Source: JBOFGK01 sp051649085 (GTDB lineage Bacteria > Bacillota_I > Bacilli_A > UBA3375). Taken from it: a stretch of DNA of 19,316 nt. The notes below the pieces were generated by a model. It saw only the letters and a program-made list of their open reading frames with translations. It was not told the DNA's origin and searched no databases. How positions within the stretch are numbered: position 1 is the stretch's first letter; each line of letters begins with the position of its first letter. Both the position numbers and the translations under genes were made by a program. Location of the stretch: contig JBOFGK010000012.1 of the NCBI GenBank assembly GCA_051649085.1, positions 1-19,316 of the forward strand, written 5' to 3'. Positions 1 to 5,615 of the stretch are shown here, one piece after another.

Positions 1-32
1 TCTTCTTTCATATTTAAAACTACCTTTCTCAT
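1..32 (-). CDS. Start of a probable transposase gene (partial, runs off the left edge)
   Basis: Read on the minus strand, an ATG at 32-30 is preceded by GGAGA with about six bases of spacing, and the visible peptide is MRKVVLNMKE. A TATAAT box on the same strand (68-63) lies about 30 bases upstream. From memory of the family, transposases of the IS1202 (ISNCY) type begin with a hydrophobic stretch followed by MKE, and their ends carry repeats like those at 93-132. Only ten residues are visible, so the family call is inference. An unrelated gene starting here is the alternative. Confidence 0.4.
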   Translation of the reverse strand, partial: MRKVVLNMKE

Positions 33-92
33 ATGTTCTCCATTCTAATTATAATTACCTTAATTATACATTAGTTTGGGAGTGGTTGGGAC

Positions 93-132
93 ATTATTAC
101 TTTTGTTACAATAAGATATTATCACTTTTGTT
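93..132. repeat. 15-bp direct repeat, likely terminal region of an insertion sequence
   Basis: ATTATTACTTTTGTT at 93-107 recurs as ATTATCACTTTTGTT at 118-132, with 14 of 15 bases identical and a 25-bp period. The repeat lies between the probable transposase start and the RpiR gene promoter, where the outer end of the element is expected. I recall similar repeated ends in IS1202-like elements, but no second end or target duplication can be seen. A pair of regulator sites for one of the flanking promoters is the alternative. Confidence 0.45.
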
Positions 133-164
133 TGATAAATTAAATAAATATTTTCACGATTTGC

Positions 165-193
165 TTGACAAACATCTAACAATGATTTACTAT
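165..193 (+). promoter_or_regulatory. Sigma-A-type promoter for the RpiR gene
   Basis: TTGACA (165-170), a 17-bp spacer and TACTAT (188-193) form a near-consensus promoter. It ends 25 bases before the RpiR start codon and should give a short leader containing the AAAGGA ribosome binding site at 208-213. Confidence 0.75.
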
Positions 194-218
194 ATATATA
201 GAATAAAAAAGGAAACAA

Positions 219-1034
219 ATGAAAAAAATATTTAGCCAACTTGAAAATATCGCGCGAAATGATAAGTCAAGTCAAGGAAAACTTGCAAAATACATAATAG
301 AATATAATGGTAAATTTGCCGATTTAAAAATAACTGACTTAGTAGATAAGGCATTTGTTTCTCCAGCGACAGGGACAAGACTTGCTAAATTAGTAGGTCT
401 CCAAGGGTTTACAGAATTGCGTTATCATTTAGTGCAAGAACAAGAAAGTAAACACATTATTAAACATAACCATGAAAATTCAATCATTGAAAAATATTAT
501 AACGATCTAAATAATGCTCTATTAAAAACGTTGCCTCAACTTGATTTAGCACAAATAAACCGGATTGTAAAATTAATTCAATCTGCAAAAAAAGTTAATC
601 TTTTTGCAGTAGGTGGGACACAAATTATTGCAGCTGAGTTTGTAAATAAACTTAAACGTCTAAAGGTGAATATTAATTTAGAAGCAGATTTACATAATCA
701 ATCTTTTTTGGCGGCAAATAGTGATGAAGACACGTTAAGCATTGGGATCAGTTATTCGGCAAAAGATGATGTACTTAAAAATTTATTAAGAAGTCATCAA
801 AATGGAAGTAAAACTCTTTTAATAACAGCATTCAGTCAAATCGAGAAAGATTATATCGATGAAAAATTAATTTTTCAAGAATTTGAATACTATAATCGCG
901 TATACACAATTGTATCTAAAGTACAAATAACTGCTGTACTTGATATAATTTATTTAGAGTTTTTGAATTCTGATTTAGCAAAATACGAACAAATACTTCA
1001 GCACTCAACGTATGTTGATGTGGTTGATTTTTAA
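219..1034 (+). CDS. RpiR-family transcriptional regulator (HTH plus SIS domain)
   Basis: This 271-residue protein has the RpiR layout. The N-terminal helix-turn-helix (about residues 1-75) includes the recognition-helix region SPATGTRLAKLVGLQGF. A SIS sugar-phosphate-binding domain (about 120-230) follows, with AVGGTQIIAAEF and GISYSAKDD. Members of the family bind phosphosugars such as hexosamine or glucose phosphates and control their uptake and catabolic genes. AAAGGA seven bases upstream supports the start. The small membrane protein gene follows 11 bases later, probably in the same transcript, and the PTS permease at 1408 with its own promoter is the obvious candidate target. The SIS part is somewhat short and divergent, so the ligand cannot be predicted. 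Confidence 0.88.
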   Translation: MKKIFSQLENIARNDKSSQGKLAKYIIEYNGKFADLKITDLVDKAFVSPATGTRLAKLVGLQGFTELRYHLVQEQESKHIIKHNHENSIIEKYYNDLNNALLKTLPQLDLAQINRIVKLIQSAKKVNLFAVGGTQIIAAEFVNKLKRLKVNINLEADLHNQSFLAANSDEDTLSIGISYSAKDDVLKNLLRSHQNGSKTLLITAFSQIEKDYIDEKLIFQEFEYYNRVYTIVSKVQITAVLDIIYLEFLNSDLAKYEQILQHSTYVDVVDF

Positions 1035-1045
1035 AAAGGACAAAA

Positions 1046-1234
1046 ATGAAAAAAAATAAATTGCAGAAAATATATTGGATAAATGGAACAGTTATTATTG
1101 TACTTTTGGCACTAAGTATATTATTACGAATAAAAAGCTTCCCTTTAGAGAAAACAGCACTGATTTTTTTAACTTTGATATTAATTGGATTTCAATTTTT
1201 TCTAGGGAAAAAAATAAAAACAAACAACAAATAG
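1046..1234 (+). CDS. Small membrane protein with two predicted helices, unknown function
   Basis: This 62-residue protein has a basic start (MKKNKLQK), a first hydrophobic segment around residues 13-27, a short basic loop (RIKSF), a second hydrophobic segment around 36-53 and a lysine-rich end. That pattern predicts a two-pass membrane protein with both termini inside. AAAAGGA sits five bases before the ATG. The gene starts 11 bases after the RpiR stop and is followed at once by a terminator, so it is the second gene of a two-gene transcript. I do not recognise the family. Its place between a sugar regulator and a PTS permease suggests, but does not show, a role in sugar uptake. Confidence 0.65.
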   Translation: MKKNKLQKIYWINGTVIIVLLALSILLRIKSFPLEKTALIFLTLILIGFQFFLGKKIKTNNK

Positions 1235-1265
1235 AAAGAGTACAGATTTTGTACTCTTTTTCTTT
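1235..1265 (+). terminator. Intrinsic terminator of the RpiR transcript
   Basis: AAAGAGTAC (1235-1243) pairs with GTACTCTTT (1251-1259) across a seven-base loop and runs into a T-rich stretch, directly after the small gene's stop. Confidence 0.85.
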
Positions 1266-1354
1266 TGCACAGATCAACTGGTAATATTTTCTTTGGCAAA
1301 GTATAATCAATTTCCTCGTTTAAATCGTCTCCAATACGTAATACAAATGTTTGA

Positions 1355-1383
1355 TTGACAGTAAATCCAAATATTGTTATACT
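1355..1383 (+). promoter_or_regulatory. Sigma-A-type promoter for the PTS permease gene
   Basis: TTGACA (1355-1360), a 17-bp spacer and TATACT (1378-1383) form a near-consensus promoter 24 bases before the EIIC start. The permease can therefore be transcribed separately from the RpiR gene. No clear inverted-repeat operator is visible around it. Confidence 0.75.
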
Positions 1384-1407
1384 TTACATGAAAACTAAGG
1401 AGAGAAA

Positions 1408-2667
1408 ATGGAAGAAAAAATGATGAAGTATTTAGGACCAATTGCAGAAATGGTTGGAGGAAGTAGGTATTTAAGTGCAATTAGAGATGCGTTCATGCTG
1501 TCATTTCCATTGACAATGTTTGGATCAATTTTACTAATTGTATTAAGTTTTCCAGGGTTTGATAAATTTGCACCGGCAATTCACTCAACACTTGGAAGTT
1601 GGTTTAATCATTCTATTGCATCAACAATGGGAATGATGACTATTTTTGTAAGTTTTGGATTAGGATATTATATTACTAAAAGCCGTAGTGTTGAACCGAT
1701 TTTTGGCGGAGCAATTGCATTAGCTTCGTTTTTTATTGTGACACCATTTTTCCAAACGCAGGAACAATGGCCAAAAGATAGTGCGGTACATCTATATCGA
1801 TTTGGAGCACAAGGAATGTTTGTTGCAATTATTCTTTCAATTCTAGTGGCAGAAATATATTCATATATAACAAATAAAAAATTGATAATTAAAATGCCAG
1901 AACAGGTACCACCAACAGTTGCAAAATCATTTGCGGCAATCATTCCAGGATTTATAGCGTTAATGGTTGCAACATTTATTGCAATTGTATTTACATACAC
2001 ACCTTGGGAAAATGCACATGATTTCATTTTTCAAATTATTCAAAAACCATTGACAATTTTAGGATCGACATTACCAGCGACAATAATTTCAATTTTCTTT
2101 ATTCAAACATTTTGGTTTTTTGGATTGCATGGACAAATTATCGTAAACTCTGTAATGGATCCAGTTTGGAATACATTAATGTTAGAAAATGTAAATGGTG
2201 CAAACCATATTATAACAAAACCCTTTATTGAGACATTTACAGTTGGTTTGGGTGGGACAGGGTTTACGTTACCAGTTGTTTTGATTTTATTGAAAGCGAA
2301 AAGTGTAAGATATCGTCAATTTGCAAAACTTGCAATTGGACCAGGAATTTTCAATGTAAATGAACCGGTTACATTTGGATTACCAATTGTTCTAAATTTC
2401 AAATTGATTATTCCGTGGATTGTGGCACCAATGGTAGCAGTTACAGTCGCATATTTAGCAATGGCAATTAATGTTGTTCCAACAACAACGGGAGTGGCTG
2501 TTCCATGGACTGTTCCAATTCTTATTTCAGGGTTTCTTGCTACTTCTTCAATAATGGGTAGTGTTCTGCAACTTGTCCAAGCATTGGTTGTTGGAATAAT
2601 TTGGTGGCCATTCTTAAAGTTTATTGACAAAGAAGAAGTGGATTTAGAATCAAAAGAAACAGTTTAA
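1408..2667 (+). CDS. PTS sugar transporter subunit EIIC, lactose/cellobiose family
   Basis: This 419-residue polytopic membrane protein has the family's usual length. EIIC forms the sugar channel of a phosphotransferase system, and the sugar is phosphorylated by a partner EIIB during entry. Family landmarks are the GLHGQ segment (His241) and the NEPVTFGLPIVLN block (N318-E319-P320), which line the substrate site in the structurally known relative ChbC. AAGGAG five bases before the ATG fixes the start. No EIIA or EIIB gene is adjacent: the gene stands alone between its own promoter and a terminator, so it must use subunits encoded elsewhere. The substrate is probably a beta-glucoside, chitobiose or a similar disaccharide, by family only. 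Confidence 0.92.
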   Translation: MEEKMMKYLGPIAEMVGGSRYLSAIRDAFMLSFPLTMFGSILLIVLSFPGFDKFAPAIHSTLGSWFNHSIASTMGMMTIFVSFGLGYYITKSRSVEPIFGGAIALASFFIVTPFFQTQEQWPKDSAVHLYRFGAQGMFVAIILSILVAEIYSYITNKKLIIKMPEQVPPTVAKSFAAIIPGFIALMVATFIAIVFTYTPWENAHDFIFQIIQKPLTILGSTLPATIISIFFIQTFWFFGLHGQIIVNSVMDPVWNTLMLENVNGANHIITKPFIETFTVGLGGTGFTLPVVLILLKAKSVRYRQFAKLAIGPGIFNVNEPVTFGLPIVLNFKLIIPWIVAPMVAVTVAYLAMAINVVPTTTGVAVPWTVPILISGFLATSSIMGSVLQLVQALVVGIIWWPFLKFIDKEEVDLESKETV

Positions 2668-2683
2668 GAAAAAAATTTAAAGT

Positions 2684-2720
2684 GAGTGTCTAAAAACTAA
2701 ATTTTAGATACTCTTTTTTT
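2684..2720 (+). terminator. Intrinsic terminator after the PTS permease gene
   Basis: A 12-bp stem (2684-2695 with 2702-2713, one G-T pair) with a six-base loop is followed by a run of T. Confidence 0.88.
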
Positions 2721-2770
2721 ATAGATAATTATTATTGAAAGATTACGAAAGTACTCTTCTAAAAATGCTA

Positions 2771-2799
2771 TTGACAAAAAATAAAAATGTAAATATTAT
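2771..2799 (+). promoter_or_regulatory. Promoter for the first Ig-like surface protein gene
   Basis: TTGACA (2771-2776), a 17-bp spacer and TATTAT (2794-2799) form a good promoter. From the predicted start near 2806, the leader to the chosen GTG start at 2932 would be about 125 bases. A second TATAAT at 2842-2847 lacks a convincing -35 box. Confidence 0.65.
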
Positions 2800-2931
2800 T
2801 TTATATTTGTTAATTTTGAAGAATTTTATTTTATAATGTAGTATAATATAAATAATAAGTGTATAATGAAAAAGAAATTGATATATGGAAGAGAAAAATT
2901 AAAAGTTTTAAAAGTAAAAGAAAGGATTAAT

Positions 2932-3681
2932 GTGTATAAGAGAAAACAATATTTAATATTAGCGTTGTTTTCAATATTTTGTTCGATGTTGGGGATTGTT
3001 ATGATTAGTAATCTTGAAAAAGACATTAGTCAAGGGAATTATCCGGCAAATGAGTTTATTGAAAAGATTGCGAAGTTAAATTCCCCTAATGTGTCAAATG
3101 TAAAAACTAAAAATAATTTAAATAATGAAAATGATGAAAAAGCGAATACAAACGAAAGTTTAATAAAACCGTCTAAAGATGTTGCTACGATAATTGATCC
3201 TTTGAAAAATTCAGATGTTTTGGAGGAAGATAGCAAAGGACAGTCATCAATAAATACGCTAGTAAGGAATTCAAATGGTAATAATGTAAATCAAAAACCA
3301 GTAATTTATGGACTTCGCGATAAAAGAATTGTTAAAGGAGAATCATTTGATTTACTAGAGGGTGTATCTGCTGTTGATCCTGAAGATGGACCAATTGATA
3401 AAAGTAAAGTAGAAGTAAGTGGGAATGTATCACCAAAAACAACAGGATCATATCGAATTATCTATAAAGTAAAAGATGATGATGGATTGTATTCAGAGAA
3501 TCATCAAATTACAATTGAATTCATTGATGAAGTACCGATTTTTTTGGAAAAAAATCTCAAAGTTGTTAAAGATAAAAAGTACATTTATAATGGAGAAATA
3601 AAACGAGCACTTCAGTCGTTTACCTTTTATGGTGATTATGGATGGTGGGGTGCAGAAGCGTTGTTTGAACAAACCAATTAA
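2932..3681 (+). CDS. Membrane-anchored Ig-like surface protein, paralogue A (unknown function)
   Basis: This 249-residue protein starts at GTG, preceded by AAAGGA at 2921-2926 with five-base spacing. An in-frame ATG at 2866 has no ribosome binding site and would put 22 extra basic residues before the membrane helix. Layout: basic N-terminus and one hydrophobic segment (about residues 6-26), an Asn/Lys/Glu-rich linker to about 120, then an Ig-like module (about 123-205) with VDPEDG and TGSYRIIYKVKDDDG. That pattern matches bacterial DUF5011/cadherin-like surface modules. A C-terminal tail (217-245) is shared with the gene at 4321: 16 of 29 positions are identical without gaps. The product is probably outside the cell and tethered by its N-terminus. 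I do not recognise the tail, and the function is unknown. Confidence 0.72.
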   Translation: MYKRKQYLILALFSIFCSMLGIVMISNLEKDISQGNYPANEFIEKIAKLNSPNVSNVKTKNNLNNENDEKANTNESLIKPSKDVATIIDPLKNSDVLEEDSKGQSSINTLVRNSNGNNVNQKPVIYGLRDKRIVKGESFDLLEGVSAVDPEDGPIDKSKVEVSGNVSPKTTGSYRIIYKVKDDDGLYSENHQITIEFIDEVPIFLEKNLKVVKDKKYIYNGEIKRALQSFTFYGDYGWWGAEALFEQTN

Positions 3682-3690
3682 AAAATTCGA

Positions 3691-3727
3691 AAAAAAGTGC
3701 TATTTTACAATAATAGGATTTTTTTTG
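3691..3727 (+). terminator. Terminator-like hairpin after paralogue A
   Basis: CTATT (3700-3704) pairs with AATAG (3712-3716), extended outward by an A/T stem with one mismatch into a run of eight T. It overlaps the promoter region of the tmRNA gene. Confidence 0.55.
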
Positions 3728-3734
3728 ATATAAT
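3705..3734 (+). promoter_or_regulatory. Probable promoter of the tmRNA gene
   Basis: TTACAA (3705-3710), an 18-bp spacer and TATAAT (3729-3734) lie 20 bases before the mature tmRNA 5' end. That leaves a short leader for RNase P to remove. The -35 box is weak. Confidence 0.5.
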
Positions 3735-3754
3735 AACTATGTAGTAAAATCTAT

Positions 3755-4091
3755 GGGGATGTCATGGGTTCGACAGAGATGTAATTTGCTCTTAGATGCA
3801 GTCGTCGTTGGACGTTAAACAAATTTAATAATCGGAAACAACAATAATCTTGTAGCTGCCTAATAGTTGCGCTACCGGTTACAAATCAGTCGCTTCGCTG
3901 ATTTGCTAGCCGTCGGTAATGAAGCTTAAATGATTATACTTTCTCGAATAGTCATGGATTTTTAGAGAATCGATAATGAAGAATTTTTGGTTTTTTAAAC
4001 TTTATTATTCAAAAACTAAAAAAACCTAAACTTGTAGAGTCTATTTGTGAATCTTCTTTGGACACGGGTTCAATTCCCGTCATCTCCACCA
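3755..4091 (+). ncRNA. ssrA: Transfer-messenger RNA (tmRNA)
   Basis: This 337-nt one-piece tmRNA rescues ribosomes stalled on broken mRNAs and tags the incomplete peptides for proteolysis, working with SmpB. The 5' end GGGGATGTCATGGGTTCGAC is the conserved tmRNA start. Its first seven bases pair with CATCTCC (4081-4087) to form the tRNA-like acceptor stem, followed by an encoded ACCA end (4088-4091). The T arm is ACGGG-TTCAATT-CCCGT just before it. The tag reading frame lies at 3834-3866. A GC-rich hairpin at about 3878-3902 and a neighbouring CCGG/CCGT pair fit a pseudoknot. The gene sits between two paralogous surface protein genes; smpB is not in the window. Confidence 0.97.
3834..3866 (+). 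other. tmRNA proteolysis-tag reading frame
   Basis: The resume codon GGA at 3834 is followed by Asn-Asn-Asn-Asn-Leu-Val-Ala-Ala and then TAA TAG. The encoded tag is GNNNNLVAA, preceded in the final product by the alanine carried on tmRNA. Ending in two alanines after hydrophobic residues is the usual ClpXP/FtsH recognition pattern. At nine encoded residues the tag is at the short end of known tags. The exact resume codon is inferred from the frame. Confidence 0.85.
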
Positions 4092-4099
4092 AATTAAAG

Positions 4100-4142
4100 T
4101 TCTTTTAAATTAGTATGTATTACTAATTTAAGAGAATTTTAT
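4100..4142 (+). terminator. Intrinsic terminator of the tmRNA gene
   Basis: A 16-bp A/T-rich stem (4100-4115 with 4121-4136, one G-T pair) with a five-base loop is followed by TTTTAT, starting nine bases after the tmRNA CCA end. Confidence 0.85.
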
Positions 4143-4210
4143 ATATTCACAGCACATGATAAACTTATTTCATAAAAAATAATATATATGAAAAATATAT
4201 TTTTTTGTGC

Positions 4211-4264
4211 ATATTGTGTGTTTATTGTGTTTTTACACACAATATATAAAAAATATTGTATAAT
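4211..4264 (+). promoter_or_regulatory. Promoter region with an inverted repeat, upstream of paralogue B
   Basis: ATATTGTGTGT (4211-4221) is the exact inverse of ACACACAATAT (4235-4245), with 13 bases between. TATAAT lies at 4259-4264, and the right arm falls where the -35 box should be; no good -35 hexamer is seen. A 14-bp perfect palindrome, ATGTATATATACAT, follows at 4263-4276 over the expected transcription start. An operator that controls this gene is a reasonable inference. Confidence 0.5.
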
Positions 4265-4309
4265 GTATATATACATGTTATCAAAGTAAGGAAAATAAGA
4301 AGGTTAGAA

Positions 4310-4324
4310 ATGAGAAATAAATGA
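4310..4324 (+). other. Tiny upstream ORF overlapping the paralogue B start (possible coupling)
   Basis: GAAGG is followed six bases later by ATG AGA AAT AAA TGA, encoding MRNK. Its TGA overlaps the ATG of the next gene in an ATGA arrangement. The downstream gene has no close ribosome binding site of its own and an in-frame TAA sits directly before its ATG, so it may be translated by termination-reinitiation. Confidence 0.4.
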
Positions 4325-5064
4325 ATCGTAAAATAGCAATTATCGCAATAGTTATTTTTTGTATGTTAAATGGTGTGTTATTCTATGGTGTTGGGGTACA
4401 AAAAGCAACGGATTTATATACAATGGTGAGTAATAACATAGGGATAACTTCAAATGGAGATAGTAATAAAACTTCGAGTGAACATCAGCAAATTGGGGGT
4501 TCTGAAGAGTCAAATGGAACTGATAAAGAATCTGAAGAAAATGCTGATGAAACTAGGGATGAGATAAATTCATCGGAAACATTAAAAAAAGAAAATAAAC
4601 AAAGAAATTCAACAAATTCGAATCAAAATAGTGGTGGAGCAAATAGTTCAAATACTAGTTCAAAACCAAAACCACCAAGTGTGAATCAGCCACCGAGACT
4701 ATCGGGAAATTCATATTTAGAAATAACTCAAGGAGAAGTTTTTGACCCAAAGAGTCAGGTTCAAGCCTCTGACCCAGAAAGTGGGATACTTCCTTCAAAT
4801 AATATTTCAGTATCTGGTCGCTATAATACAAATTCTCCAGGGACATATTCGATTTCAATGTCTGCAACTGATGACAAAGGAGCAGTATCAAATGTTCATG
4901 TTTTAACGCTTGTTGTCAAAGAAATCACACTTGCACTAACAGAAAATACGTATATTTATGGTGGAAGTTTATATGTTTATAATGGACAAGTAAAGCGTGC
5001 GCAAAAAGATTTTACATTCTATAAAGACTATAGTTTATGGAATAATTCAGCATATTTTAAATAA
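4321..5064 (+). CDS. Membrane-anchored Ig-like surface protein, paralogue B (unknown function)
   Basis: This 247-residue protein has the same plan as the product of 2932-3681. It has a membrane segment at about residues 4-24 and a long Ser/Asn/Glu/Gly-rich linker to about 118. An Ig-like module (about 120-203) carries ASDPESG and SPGTYSISMSATDDKG, and the C-terminal tail is at 218-246. Tail landmarks shared by both are YNG, KRA, FTFY, DY, W and a final Phe. The linker has no sequence in common with paralogue A beyond composition, while the Ig module and tail align. It is probably anchored by its N-terminus with the rest outside. Translation may depend on the upstream MRNK frame. I do not recognise the tail family. 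Confidence 0.75.
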   Translation: MNRKIAIIAIVIFCMLNGVLFYGVGVQKATDLYTMVSNNIGITSNGDSNKTSSEHQQIGGSEESNGTDKESEENADETRDEINSSETLKKENKQRNSTNSNQNSGGANSSNTSSKPKPPSVNQPPRLSGNSYLEITQGEVFDPKSQVQASDPESGILPSNNISVSGRYNTNSPGTYSISMSATDDKGAVSNVHVLTLVVKEITLALTENTYIYGGSLYVYNGQVKRAQKDFTFYKDYSLWNNSAYFK

Positions 5065-5082
5065 TAGATAGTTTTAAAAATA

Positions 5083-5112
5083 AAAGAAGGCAATTATTAG
5101 CCTTCTTTATTT
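5083..5112. terminator. Bidirectional terminator between paralogue B and the ABC operon
   Basis: AAAGAAGGC (5083-5091) pairs with GCCTTCTTT (5100-5108), flanked by A-rich and T-rich stretches on both sides. The right arm lies inside the last codons of the TetR gene. It can serve the plus-strand gene and the convergent minus-strand operon. Confidence 0.8.
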
Positions 5113-5612
5113 ATTGTTGTGATTAATTGTTGTAAATAATTTTTTCGATTTTCTTCAATACTTAAATCAATAGAGAGAAACTTTGAAATATTTGCAGCGC
5201 TTATCATACTTGTGATAATTGCAGAAATTGTATAAGTGATTTTTGCTAAATCAACAAATCCAAACTCGTTGTTATATAATTTTTCAACGTACATACTTTT
5301 TTCTACAAACATTGCTTCTTGAAAACTAATTAAAAAACTTAGAGTAAGTTCATTATTTAAAGAAATAGAAAAAAAGTAAAATTGGTTACCGAGCAGAATT
5401 AAAAGTTCGGTGAAATTTTGCGGACGGGCATCAAGTAATAACTTATTTATTTTGGCATGTAAATATTCAAAATATAAATTTTCTTGATTTTTAAAGTAAT
5501 AATTAATAGTTGATGCAGAAATATTAAGTCTAGTTGTTAATTTACGAAAACTTACAGGTTTACCTTCTAAAATCATGTGATCAAGTTCATTTAGTATTAA
5601 CGTTTTTTTCAT
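5097..5612 (-). CDS. TetR-type transcriptional regulator of the adjacent ABC exporter
   Basis: This 171-residue protein has a TetR-type N-terminal helix-turn-helix. SFRKLTTRLNISASTINYYF (about residues 21-40) is the DNA-binding motif, followed by KNQENLYFEYL as in many family members. The remaining helical part should bind a ligand and form the dimer. It starts three bases after the permease stop, with AAAGG in the end of the permease gene as ribosome binding site, so it is the third gene of the exporter operon. The two palindromes around the operon promoter at 7374-7432 are the likely binding sites, giving autoregulation. The C-terminal part is short for the family, and the inducer is unknown. 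Confidence 0.85.
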   Translation of the reverse strand: MKKTLILNELDHMILEGKPVSFRKLTTRLNISASTINYYFKNQENLYFEYLHAKINKLLLDARPQNFTELLILLGNQFYFFSISLNNELTLSFLISFQEAMFVEKSMYVEKLYNNEFGFVDLAKITYTISAIITSMISAANISKFLSIDLSIEENRKNYLQQLITTINKEG

Positions 5613-5615
5613 GGT

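Noticed and set aside
1668..2027. Minus-strand reading frame of 119 codons inside the PTS permease gene
   Set aside because: It is a shadow of a strongly supported membrane protein gene; no promoter, ribosome binding site or recognisable product.
2866..2931. ATG at 2866 as the start of paralogue A
   Set aside because: It has no ribosome binding site, while GTG at 2932 has AAAGGA at ideal spacing, places the membrane segment at the N-terminus and gives a length matching paralogue B.
4067..4320. Integration of a mobile element at the 3' end of ssrA
   Set aside because: tmRNA genes are common attachment sites, but no second copy of the tmRNA 3' end, no integrase and no phage-like genes are in the window. 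The neighbours on both sides are paralogues of each other.
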